Both the position numbers and the translations under genes were made by a program. The notes beneath the pieces are model-generated. The model saw only the letters and a program-made list of their open reading frames with translations. It was not told the DNA's origin and made no database searches. A stretch of 64,000 nt of DNA from contig JAKSXM010000231.1 of assembly GCA_022575985.1 (NCBI GenBank), forward strand, positions 26,760,501-26,824,500. The letters run 5' to 3'. The DNA is from Anagrus nilaparvatae. Taxonomy: Eukaryota; Arthropoda; Insecta; Hymenoptera; Mymaridae. This document shows, in pieces, positions 1 to 11,028 of the stretch; the stretch's first letter is position 1, and each line of letters begins with the position of its first letter.

Positions 1-142
1 GTCATTTGTGATGTAACTTTAATTTATTGTGCTATTTTATTCTAGTAATTAAGCTCTTTATTTATTTTTTTTTTTCTATTTATTTTTTTTATTTATTGGA
101 AATAATTTTGTAAAAGCTTTTTTAAGTGTTTATATATTGCAG

Positions 143-206
143 GTCATTTGATGGAGCAACTCGAGTTATTTTGTATGGAAAATGTTTAAAATCCACAAAA
201 CCTTGA
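143..206 (+). CDS. possible 3' terminal exon of an unidentified gene (partial)
   Basis: A pyrimidine-rich tract ends in tatattgcag at 133-142. It is followed by an open phase-1 reading of about 20 codons (starting SFDGATRVILYGK) that stops at TGA 204-206. An AATAAA lies at 544. I do not recognise the peptide. The rest of the gene would lie left of the window. It may equally be chance sequence downstream of a chance AG, so this is only a pointer for someone with the adjoining sequence or RNA data. Confidence 0.2.
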
Positions 207-1261
207 CCTTATAAAAAATTACACGAACTTCAAGATTTTTAGAATATCCTTAGCAAAAAAGTTTTTAGAATCTTGAGGTTTTCTGATCAGATTCTGGCCT
301 GAAATTTAGAAACTAGCTTTGTTCTGTCACCCAATCAAAATTTCGACTCATTTTTCAGATATCTTGGGAAATTTCACTTAAATTCTTTTTTTCAGGCATA
401 TTTTAAATACTTTTCAAAAATATTGGTCAAATTCCCAGTTTTTTTCTGCATGCAGAGTTCCAGTAATACAATTTGCTTGAGTAAAGGTCTTTATACAGAA
501 AACCCTATTATTTTTTGTGCTATTGTCTTTAACTTCAAAATTCAATAAAAATTTTAATAAATTCAAGAACTTCTTAATTCATAATCAATGCAAATTACAT
601 GCAAGAAGTGCCTATTATTTTCTTCCCATTTTTATGTTCAGACCATAGTCTGTGTCAAACTTTAAAAAATTTCTGGGACTCCCGAAAATGAATAAAAACT
701 TGTTATATTTTTTAGCATCACATTAAATTGAACGTAAAAAATTCGTACGTGATTTATTTAAAATATTCCAAACACAAGAAAAAAATTATTTATAATTTAA
801 TAAAATGAATTGATAATACAAAAATAAACATATGTAATCCTTATCTTTATTTTAGTAATATACAATAAAACTTTTAAATTGTCTTAAACAATTTTTTTCT
901 TCTTTTTCAATCTAAAAAATACAATGTTAATTTAAATTGGTAAATAATTATTAGTGCACTAATGTTAAATTTTTTAAATTTCATAGAATCTAAATATTTT
1001 TTCTAAAAATAAAAAACAATTGTAATTAATATGTAAATTAAATATTTAAAAATTTTATTACATCGAGTTGAATAAAAAAAGTTGTTGCAAGGTAATTAAT
1101 TTTTATTAAGGACGCTCTCGCTTTTGAATTTTTCAATGAAGGCGTGCACAATTTTTTGGAAAAATTCTCAGTAATTGAATGGTGTGGGTCTTATTATGGT
1201 GCATGATTTTTAGAAATAAGGGTACAAAGATAAGTAAATAATGCATTAGTTTTACGGTTCA
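207..1261. other. AT-rich non-coding stretch
   Basis: No coding frame, RNA gene or clear repeat was seen. Homopolymer A and T runs dominate. Confidence 0.5.
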
Positions 1262-1460
1262 GTAGATTTTTTAGGTCGCTGATCACGAATTTCATGGTCA
1301 TTTAGTTAAGAAACGTGTGCTCATCCTTAAATTAGTTAAAACTATCCCTAAAAAAGTTATTTTTTATAAATTTTATCTTTTTGCAAATTTAAGGGTAAAG
1401 CGCCAATTTTTCGTAGACAGGACCCTGAAATTTGTGACCAGCGACTAGAAGTTGAATTTT
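1262..1460. repeat. imperfect inverted repeat, member of the GATCAGCGACC dispersed family
   Basis: The left arm around 1275-1300 (ggtcgctgatcacgaat, then tttcatggtc) is answered by gaccctgaaatttgtgacca near 1420-1440, followed by gcgac. The segment taaattagttaaaactatcc, then ctaaaaaag (1330-1355), matches the tandem units at 47890-48240. It is a small foldback relic, and the short open frame on its minus strand is not a gene. Confidence 0.6.
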
Positions 1461-4002
1461 GACTTGATTCTTTTTCCAGAAATACTACGTGCTTAAAAAT
1501 ATTAACACCGCGAAATGTAAAATAAAAGATATTTATCAAAAAATTTAGGAGTATAATATATATTTTTTATACTACTTATAAATTAATTTTGTTATCACTC
1601 AACGACTTGGGAATCCCGACCAGAGCTTCTTTAAATCTACATCAGATTTCAAGAAATACTTAATAAAAAAAATCTTTTTTTAAACTTAATAATTTCTCTT
1701 TCTTTTTAAAACTAGATAGAATACTTTTATAATATTTGCTCATATTTCACAAAAATATGATATAATTTATTTTTTCTTTGAATGTTATGTAATTACTTTT
1801 TTTTTTCTTCAGTGTAGGTGTTTTTCTTATTATTTTCGGAAAAAAAATCATAGAAATATTGGTTATGTCATTTTTTTTATCTTTCGCGATTGAAATTGAA
1901 CCTTAGAGATAACATAGATATTTTTGGGGCAACCGATTGGCAGCAATTTTAGAGTATGTTTTAATAAAATAAATTTAGTAAATTTCAAAAACCAAATGGA
2001 TTTATGTATTTGATAAAGGAAATAGCCAATTCAAATTTCAAATTTAAATTTAAAAAATAAAAATTTATGCAAGAAATTGATTAAAAAAATTTTTTATTTG
2101 AAAAATTTAATTTATCGATCAATAGGGCAAAGAAATAAAAAACAAATTTATTTTTTATATAAATCTTGTGACGTTTCGTAGATAATATTCAATTTTTCAA
2201 ATATAAGATTTATACAAAAAAATTCTGTCTTAAGTTCCAGGCTACTATACAGGTAACGATAAAAAATACAAAACACATATAGGTAAATTGATTTTGTAGT
2301 TTGTCGAAAAAGTTTTTATATTTAATATGTGCAAGTAAGTAGTTTTAAAATTTAATTTTCTTAAAGTTGGTACTTAAATGTACTAAAACTTTTGAATACT
2401 AAGTAAATCGAGTCAAAATTTTCATTTTTTTTCTATAAAACTTTTTGTAAAAATAGAATATTTCTAAGACGAAATGATCAACCACATAAACCAAAAATAA
2501 ATTTTTTTTCTTCACCTCCTAACCTCATGAAAGTAAATTATTGTTTTTTACGAGGTTTTTTACATAAAATTTTAAATAAATCTTGTTTTATTGTAGATCA
2601 ACGAACTACGGAAATCTGTAGAAACAATAAAAAATTTTACAAAGATGTATGAAACTTTTTTTAAATAAAAAAATTCTTTGAATTATCGCCAAAAAAAATA
2701 CCAAAAAATTTTGGCAATAATTTTTTTTTTCTTTCTTTTTAATTTTTATTGCAGTAAATTTTTACTTAATTTTAAAATTTATTTATTATTAATTAGGTGA
2801 AATTAATTAAATCCAATGATAATATCAGAAGTTTAAATAATAATTTTTGGTTAATAAATTTTTTAACACTATCGAATAAAAACGGAGTTGAAAAAAAATT
2901 GCACATAATTAATTAAAAAAAGCGCGAAATTATGCATTATAATGAAACAATCACATGTTATAAGAAATAAAAAATTAAAAATATCAGCCATTGAAATTTC
3001 GAAGATAAAAATTTTTTTAAAATCCGAAATAAAAAATTTACTTGATTTTTTTTGCAAATAAGTGAAAAAAAAAATGAATATCTTGTCTCGTGACCTATAA
3101 GACTTTGATGACGTAAAATAAAAAAATGTTTTTTTGTTCTACACTACATTACAAGTGTGTGTGAATATCTCGCTCAACGTTGACAATGAAAATTATATAT
3201 ATATTTAAACTTTACCTTATTTTTCTATTATGTAATATCATTTTTTTCTTTATTCATGTAAATGTCTTTTTTGCTTCATCAAAGTTTCAAATGCGATAAG
3301 TATTTCGTTAAAAAAATTGTTTAACATAAAATCTTTTGTTAAATCGAGCCAAGAAAGTTTAATTTTCTTAGGATTTTTAAAAACAATAGTTGAGGTATGG
3401 AAATTGTCGTTTAAGCCTTTTGAAAAAATATCAGGCACGTACTTTTAGTCAGGTTTCAATTACGTTTAGATAGGTAAAGTTTTGAAATTTTTTAAAATAT
3501 CAAATTGACGTCACGGTTTGAGGATTATAAGGGAAGAATTCTAAAAACGTGATCTATAATAGCGATTTTTAAGTGTTTTATCATTTCAGGATCTGAATTT
3601 TAATGAAAAAATAGCATATTCTATTTTAAATCTATTGCGTTTTTGGTATTAGGTTCTTGAAAAAGATGATTGTGCATTTATTTAAATGCGCAGAAGAGCT
3701 GGAATACTTGATGACTACAGATTTCTTATTCATAAGTCGCTATATTAATGCTGCTGCGTAAAAGAAAATAATACTTCCATGGAGTTTTTGGTTTCTGCGT
3801 ACAAAATTTTTCAGCCACAGAGTATAATTCAAGGAGTCTATGAATTTAGATGCGCAATAAAACTACCCAAATTTTTTCGTTATTTTACTGAAAAGTTTAT
3901 AGGTTTTATTGAAAAAGAGGAATTCACGCCTTTCCTTGTAGTCGTTTCGTCTGACCACCACCCTAGGGCATATTTTCGGGTGGTGGCTCCGTATCACGAC
4001 TA
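1461..4002. other. AT-rich non-coding stretch
   Basis: Short frames at 2869-3057 and 3250-3438 on the minus strand are AT-rich and lack splice context or recognisable motifs. Nothing else was seen. Confidence 0.5.
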
Positions 4003-4248
4003 TACACACAGAGCCGTAAACCCAGTTTTAAAAACAAAACCCGGTCTTAGCGTTATTCCGGGTTTTGAAACTTAGTTCTCACTGTAAAGAGAAATGAAAA
4101 CGGAATAACCTTGCTTTCGGGTTTTGAATCATAGAAATAGTCTGATTCAGGTTTTCATTTCTCTTTACAGTGAGAACCAAGTTTTAAAACTTGGAATAAC
4201 GCTAAAACTGGGTTTCGTTTTTAAAATTTCCGGGTTTAAGGCTTTGTG
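4003..4248. repeat. foldback element with ~95-bp arms
   Basis: The left arm, about 4003-4101, reads through cttagttctcactgtaaaga and ends gaaatgaaaac. The right arm, about 4152-4248, begins gttttcatttctctttacag and returns through aacgctaaaactgggttt. The arms are imperfect, with a spacer of about 50 bp. The plus-strand frames at 3779-4075 and 4124-4357 run into the two arms and are explained by them. Confidence 0.8.
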
Positions 4249-7200
4249 TGTACTTTATCGCCTTATATATGAACCAAAGCTCCCTTCACTTGCGAGATAC
4301 TGTAGCCATCTAACGCCTGGATTGGAACCACCAATCCCGCATATCGAAATAATTTAACACCAAATCAACTTCAAATTCAATAAAACAATGAAATTTTAAA
4401 TATTTAGTTCTAAAAAGTAAAAAAATTTAATTGGCTAGATTTGGAATTGAATTAAATTAAAATTTAAACAAGAATTATTTCAAGCCAATTCCAATCAGTA
4501 ATATTTTGTTATTGCGCAATTTCATTGATTTACAAAATTAAAAATTTAAAAACTGCAGTCTGACAAACAACAGATAAAAATAAAACATTAAAAAAATTAA
4601 AATCACATGGAATAATCGAGAAGATATTCTGGATAAAGACGCTACTTAAAAAGTGCTAAATTAATGATAAAAAAAATATAACTGTTTTTTTAAATTAAAA
4701 CAATAATTCTATTATTAGAATAAAATCAAACACTCGATTTCTTTGTTAGTGTCGATTTTACACAGTTTATTATTAGTCATTTTTTTTTTAAATCATATAA
4801 AAATAGATTAAAGTAATAACATGACACATAAAAGATCAATGACTTAAAAATGTACAAGGAAATTTTACTACTAATTAACTAAAATTTTTCACGTATTAAA
4901 ATACAAGGTTAACCTAATTCACGTTTTTTTTTTTGGTCGTTTTAAAAATAAATTAATTAAACATTCATTCATTCATAACAGAATATTCAAATAAAAAAAT
5001 TTTTTATTTACATAATTTATTATATTTGTTATAAATAAATAAATTAAGTAAATTTGTTTGATTTAAGATTAAATAAAAACTTTTGTGCGGAAAAAATAAG
5101 TTTTGAATATTAAAAATGGAAAAGTTAAATATTCAATAAATTAAATTTTTATTTAAATAAAACATAAATGTCATGGAATATTCCATATTTTTAAATAAAG
5201 AAAATTAAATTGTTATTTTATTATTAGGTATATAAGACAATAATCTAATAACAATAAGATTATTGTTTTGTTTTTAAGTGGAAATTTTTTATTTAATTTT
5301 ATTTGCTACTTTTAATGAAACTGTTTGTAGTTTAATTAATGATAAAAGATTAAAGATTTTACAGTCTGTGCTTTTTATTTTGTTTATAATAAACACCTTA
5401 TCTTCGTTCTAAATTTAGGTTAGGATATTTCGATAAAATTTAACTTTTTAAATATAAATAACGGTTATTTTTAGAAAATTCGAGCGTGCGCATACTTTAC
5501 GCGCTGCTGCATAGGTATCACTGCGCATTCTGTAAAATTAGAGGTTCTGCGCAGAACGTCCTGGAATACATTTGATGCCTAGAATTCATATTTTGTATTT
5601 TATTTCCAAAGTTCCTGCAAGGCTACTTGTGTGTGTCAGGTAAATTATTCGATACACTGATTTCTAAAATAATTTATTTTTGAAATCGTTCAACCTTACT
5701 GATAAGATAGCAAATTTAGATTTTTCATTTGATTGCAAGTTAAAAAATAATAAATTTTTAATCGCTTTAATAATAATCGTGTATATTAATGAGTTAAATT
5801 TAATAAATATTTATGAAATTCAGAAAAAAAATAATGTGAGAAATTTTCAAATTCTCATATAAAAAGAGTAAAAAAGTTTTATAAAACAATTAACTTTTTA
5901 TTTATTACATTTAATTAAAATTATATCATTACAAACAACGTCTAGACACTCGAAGCTACAATTTAACGGTTTTTTAAGTTAAATGACGGATTACCATAAA
6001 TTAATTCTAAAAATCACACAATAAACAAAGTAAAAAAATTTAGCAACTTTGGTATTTTACCTTAAATTATTTTATTTTTTTTTAATAAAAAATTTTCTTT
6101 CTAACAAGGTCGTTTACCTCAAAAGAAGTTGTTATTTTAAGACATTGTTAACATCTGTTAAACAATAAATAACTCATTTTCTTGATAATTTGTATTTAAC
6201 TTTTTTTGGCTGTTATATTGAAATTTTAAATTAAGATAAATTACAATAAAAGAAATTTTTATTTTTAGCACCATTTTTTGGCTTTTAAAATTAATTTATT
6301 TAAATCTTTGTTTTTTTTTTTTTGATTGATTGTATTACTTATAATAAATGACAATTTTTTTTTGAAATATTTCTTACAGTGTAATTTGATATAAAGGTGA
6401 AAATAATAAAGGGTTTTTTTACGTTTTCAGATTATTTACTTTTCGCGTGTCTAAAATGCTAAAAACATTTTATTATTATAATTTTATTCATTTTTTTTGT
6501 TCTACCTATTAAATGCACTTTAAAATATCGATATTTTTTCGATAAAAAATGAATTTAGGTCGTATTATAAATAAATTAAAATTTTATTTCAAAAATATTA
6601 AATCCAAGGAAAAACTAATTATTGGGACGTTTGATTATTTTAACAAGCGAAAAATAGCATAAAAATGAGTTTAACGAAAGATCAGATGACAAGTTTGCAT
6701 AAGGATAATTTAATGTTTATTTAATCTTTTATGTAAAATAAGAAACAAGTTTTATTTATTGCAAAATATAACACGTTAAAAGTCTATCGACCTATGAGGT
6801 TGCCGGCCGGTGTGTTACCTAGTGACTTTTTAATCTTTTATTATTCACGCTAAAAAAAGCATTATATTATATTTTGTAATATGTGATAAACGAGGTAATA
6901 TATTTTGTTTTTACTTGTGTTTAAGCTACAAATTTTTACATGTACCAAATTATGGAAGATAATGAAGTTTATTTATTTAAAGATTTTTTTGTTTTATTAG
7001 GGGAAACTTTGGCGTAATGGGACACATTCACTAATAGGAATATTTTGGGAATATTTAACGCCTCTAAAACTTCTAAACTTGGTTAATGTAAATAGGTTAT
7101 TCATTCACAAAAGGGTATAGTAAGAGTATGTGATAGTCAAAATTAGTGAGAGAAACTTCAATTTTGTGTACTTTAGTGTTTCTAAGTTTAGGGACTTAAC

Positions 7201-7284
7201 TTAGTCGCGCGCCCTAAACGGGTGCCGTAATAATAAACAGTGACTAATAAAAACTGTCTAATCTATCTCTATTCTTTGTTGCAG
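4249..7284. other. AT-rich non-coding stretch
   Basis: No gene was recognised. The 60-codon frame at 5680-5862 is low-complexity. A short GC-richer patch at 6795-6825 (gttgccggccggtgtg) was noted without an explanation. Confidence 0.45.
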
Positions 7285-7412
7285 GTACTACTTCCAGATT
7301 TCCAGGTGCAGAAGCTAGTATAAGAAATTTAAAACAAATATTTAGAATTCTAGGTTTCTCCATAAGCTATAGTTGTTTGTTAAAATTTATTATTTCCACA
7401 ATAAAAAAGTGA
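7285..7412 (+). pseudogene. caspase-like exon fragment
   Basis: After a good acceptor (ctattctttgttgcag, ending 7284) there is a 42-codon open reading to TGA 7410-7412. It contains the stretch GAEASIRNLKQIFRILGF. This resembles the caspase p20 segment in which a Gly-Thr/Ser-Asp-Val-Asp motif is followed by xNLxxxFxxLGF. The catalytic His and Cys regions are not present nearby. A SINE-like insertion begins right at its 3' end. It is either a decayed caspase copy or an isolated exon. The family call rests on about 20 residues and is tentative. Confidence 0.3.
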
Positions 7413-7549
7413 GTTTGGCAGCGCTCTTGCCTTGTAGTAGTCTGTTTGTCTGGAGTTCGAAGCCCCATTGTGACTGAATTTTTTTCACGAAATTTTCAGA
7501 TTTTATTGCTACTATTGGCTCAGGAGTTTAATTAAAAAAAGTGAGTTGG
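7403..7549 (+). repeat. tRNA-derived SINE-like insertion
   Basis: A head resembling a pol III promoter is visible: an A-box-like ttggcagcgctcttgcc near 7415-7431 and a B-box-like gagttcgaagccc near 7455-7467. The 13-bp direct repeat aaaaaagtgagtt occurs at 7403-7415 and again at about 7535-7547, consistent with target-site duplication and an A-rich tail. It is too degenerate for a functional tRNA, and no acceptor stem closes. Confidence 0.45.
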
Positions 7550-8276
7550 GACTCGAGTTGGGATTAGGAGCATTTTGTTTATTTAGTTGTAGTAAAATTT
7601 AACTTAACTTCAATTAAATTCTTTTTAAATTTTTTTCAAAATAGGACTTTTTCTTGAATATTCGTGTTAATTATTTCCGAGACTATTTTAAATATTGTTA
7701 CTTTCAACTCCACTATAAAGTGTAAAATCCATGTGATGCATTAAAAATCTCAAATTTAAAGTAAGTGGAAGATAAATTTATGCCAGATCCGAGGCCAGAT
7801 CCTTCGGAGAAATTTAACTTTAACTTTTTTTTAAGAACAAGGAAAGGCCACATTCAACATAAAAAAAAATTAATTAGAATCCTCACGCGGAAGCTCAATT
7901 CAAAGTCACTGTTGCCACAAAAATTATTATTAATTAGTTTATTCCTGAAAAAGCTGTTCTATACCTATATTCTACAGGTAGGTACATTTTGGCTCTGATA
8001 AGAAATATTTCAAAAAATTCTAACTAAACTAATAATTCATATTTTAAAAAATGTGTAAAATATTTATTTTGGCATATCCAAAAAATATTATTTATGCAGT
8101 TATATGCTTGAATATAGAAAAATTTTAAAATCTTGTTTACATTCCTAGCCTTCGTACACACATACATTTTATTTTTCAATTTAAGAACACAAGGTCAATT
8201 ATTTATTTATTTTTTATGCATTGCATAATTTATAGTTTATTAATAAATACAATCATAGTTCTTGAAGTTTGAGTAT
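7550..8276. other. AT-rich non-coding stretch
   Basis: A 77-codon frame at 7765-7998 has no start context, splice logic or recognisable motif. Nothing else was seen. Confidence 0.4.
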
Positions 8277-8655
8277 ATGAAAAAAATTTTTTTTTTAGGT
8301 ATTTTTAATACAAGGTTATTGACTTTAAATAATTTTCTTTTTTATCTATTCTTTATTTTATTGGCATTCGTTAATAGTAATCTATCATATTATTCAATTC
8401 AAAAATCAAAGTATAAGATCAATGTGTCTCAATTTATCCTTAATAACAAAACACGAGTTGTTTGTAAGTATAGACAAAATTATTAAAATTATTAATAAGT
8501 ACACGTGTAAACTTTTATAAATTCTTTTTTAAACATCTGCATGACAAAATTACATTTAATTAATTAACATTTTTTTTTTAATTTAAGACTACACTGTTAG
8601 AGTTAATGATAATTTGATTGTAAAATTAGAAAAATCACAAAAGACACCAGAATAA
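8277..8655 (+). CDS. candidate small secreted protein, two exons (84 aa)
   Basis: Exon 1 is 8277-8463 and exon 2 is 8588-8655. The donor t|gtaagt and the acceptor tttttttttaatttaag enclose a 124-bp phase-1 intron, and the join keeps the frame open to TAA 8653-8655. AATAAA overlaps the stop (8651-8656). The protein has a hydrophobic segment at residues 20-32 (FLFYLFFILLAFV), likely a signal peptide or anchor, then a short polar domain ending YYTVRVNDNLIVKLEKSQ. That tail is reminiscent of the strand after the QxVxG loop of I25 cystatins, but the glycine loop and disulfides are not evident, so the family is not assigned. An AG at about 8298-8299 after a T-run could be an acceptor instead, which would move the true start upstream. 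Confidence 0.45.
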
Positions 8656-9295
8656 AGAATTAATAGGAACGAAGGACCAAAATGAAATCACGTAAGCACA
8701 TGAAAACTAAAACCAACGTATATACGAACACTCAAAAAATGTGGACCTGTCCAAATTCCTGACCAAAGAAAAACAACCTCCACTTGTTCCTTCCTTTCTT
8801 TTCTTTCGTGTTTTTTTTCACCACTACCTTCCATATATCAAAAATTATGGTATCCAGTCTTAATTTTTAATTAAAAAAACTTTTTTCGTTACTAAATTCA
8901 ATACTAAAACACTAATTAGTTACACAGCATCACTCTATTTTAATATTTTACCGGTTAAAATTTAATAATAAAAACGTACATAACGACATATAATCGTAAC
9001 TAATGAATTAAAATAAATAAAATGAAGTCTTTGAAAAATAAAACAAGGAAGAAAATTTTGTTTAAAATTTTTTTAAAAATTTTATATAGTTATAATCGTC
9101 GTATTAAAAATTTTATATCAAAGTGCGTCGGCGCTGAAATGTTGTATCATCTTTAATTTCTTTTTTTTCTGCCAGGTAATAAGATTAATATTTATATATA
9201 TATGGACTAATCTGCATAATATTTTCTTTGATGAAAGTATCTTCTTTATTAAATAAATTTAGGACTTCGTTTACTTTGTGATGAGCTTTGTGGTA
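8656..9295. other. AT-rich non-coding stretch
   Basis: Downstream flank of the small gene. No feature was recognised. Confidence 0.4.
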
Positions 9296-9509
9296 CACTG
9301 AAAAGCTGACACTTTTGAATTAATGACGCACGACATTTAAATATGCCAATAGAAAATTTCATTGATTCAATAAAAATTCTATTAGAATTATCTTTTAATT
9401 CAATAACGGCGACATTAAATTGATGGAAATTCTATTGAATCAATGGAATATTCTATTGGCACATTTTAATGTTGCACACCATTGATTCAAAGGCGGCAGT
9501 TTTTCAGTC
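9296..9509. repeat. MITE-like inverted repeat
   Basis: The left arm (cactgaaaagctgacac at about 9296, then tgccaatagaaaatttcatt) mirrors the right arm (aatattctattggcacattt, then ggcggcagtttttcagt ending about 9507). The arms are roughly 85 bp and imperfect. A TA precedes the left end. No coding content. Confidence 0.75.
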
Positions 9510-9627
9510 TAGTCTTTAAACTAATTTCATATTTAAACTCATATTCATATTTTCATCTTATTGAATGCAAATATCAAAATAAAAAACTCAGGTCTTGAAG
9601 TCTAAAAATCCCATGGGCTGAACGATA

Positions 9628-9880
9628 GTCCTGTCGTCAGCAATGCTATTTAATGCCCTAAAATCCTAAAATACCATAAAAGCTCCATGGAAAAAAATGG
9701 GTGGTATTTATGTTTTTTGACCCGCTAAACACAAATCCGGGGTCCAATTTGTGGTCAATTTTGCGAAATAGAACCTGGATTCGTGTTTAGCGGGTCAAAA
9801 AACATAAATACCACCCATTTTTTTCCATGGAGCTTTTATGACATTTTAGGGCATTAAATAGCATTGCTGGTGACAGGACT
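9628..9880. repeat. foldback element with ~100-bp near-perfect arms
   Basis: The left arm 9628-9733 (gtcctgtcgtcagcaatgct to gacccgctaaacac) is the reverse complement of the right arm 9782-9880 (gtgtttagcgggtcaaaaaa to tgacaggact), with a spacer of about 48 bp. Arm identity is high apart from a small indel, suggesting a recent element. Confidence 0.9.
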
Positions 9881-10232
9881 ACGAGGTGAAATTATATTTT
9901 TCTAAAGTATAACTTTTTTTCCATTTTTGAAAAAATTTTTTTTTTTTTTTTAATTCCCTTAATAAATTGATATTTTCAAAAGTATAGGCTAGGTCAAAAA
10001 TCTAAAAACTTAGAAAAATATTTGATATTATTGTTAGAAATTTTTTTTTGTGATTTGATGCAAAATCATGTTCTAAATCTGGTTCTAACCTGGGTTCTAA
10101 ATATTATATTCAAAGGTATTTAAAATCATAAGCTTAAATTTCTAGCGCTAATATCTCCGTCTGTAGTGAATAAATTTTCAAAATTTTTTGGTTCCCTCAT
10201 ACAGGAACCATTTTTTTTAAATTCTAAAGGTT

Positions 10233-11028
10233 CCCACGTAAAAGGATTAAGCTTAATTTTGGGTCAGCTTAGGCGCTTTCTACAATAGCCACATACACCA
10301 ATATATGTTTATGTATGGATAGACATATTTGTGTATGGCCAACCTAATTTATAAATCTGTTTTACCAGCAGGTAAAAAGTCTACGAAAATTAATGTAGAA
10401 AAATAGAGGGCGCAGTTATCCGAAGGTTGGCCATACACAAATATGTCTATCCATACATATACATTTATTGGTGTATGTGGCTATTGTAGAAGCTGCCTTA
10501 CTGGGGTCTCATGATGAACAGACGATATGCAAGTCTGTAGGATATGTATGCAGAGCTTATACATAAACATGTAGGATATATCCTATTTCTATACAATTTG
10601 TGCGTATTTGTATTTTTAATTTTTACACTAAATATTTATTGAAATTGAGTCAAAAAGATATTAATAGTTAAAGAAATTAATAAAAAATGTTTTTTACTCT
10701 AAAAACAAGTAAATTTTAAAACAATTTTCCACATAAGAAAATAAATAGTGGATATTGATTTTGAGGTTATTTCTGTTTGTGTATATTTTTGGCTATGCTG
10801 TATATTGATATGCAACTCTATAAATTCGCATATCCTGTTCATCATCAGACCCCTGAATTAAGCTTACTGGAGTAAGCTTACGAACTAACCTAAAAAGGAT
10901 TAATTTTTAAAATTAAGCTTACCGACTAACCTAAAAAGACTTAATTTTTAAAATTAAGCTTTTTTAGGTTAGTGCGTAAGCTTACTTCAGTAAGCTTACC
11001 CAAAATTAAGCTTAATCTTTTTACGTGA
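10233..11028. repeat. composite foldback element with nested inverted repeats
   Basis: Outer arms are 10233-10262 (ccacgtaaaaggattaagct) and 11000-11028 (the reverse complement, ending tctttttacgtg). Inside lie a 75-bp inverted repeat (10272-10345 with 10424-10497, containing ggccatacacaaatatgtct) and another pair (ggggtctcatgatgaacag near 10504 with ctgttcatcatcagacccc near 10829). The right part (10876-10970) carries a direct repeat of about 38 bp around aactaacctaaaaag. No open frame is plausible. Confidence 0.8.

Noticed and set aside
2869..3438. two 62-codon minus-strand frames
   Set aside because: AT-driven composition, no start or splice context, no recognisable motif.
7415..7470. possible functional tRNA gene
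   Set aside because: A- and B-box-like words are present, but no acceptor stem or normal cloverleaf can be drawn, and flanking direct repeats indicate a SINE-like insertion.
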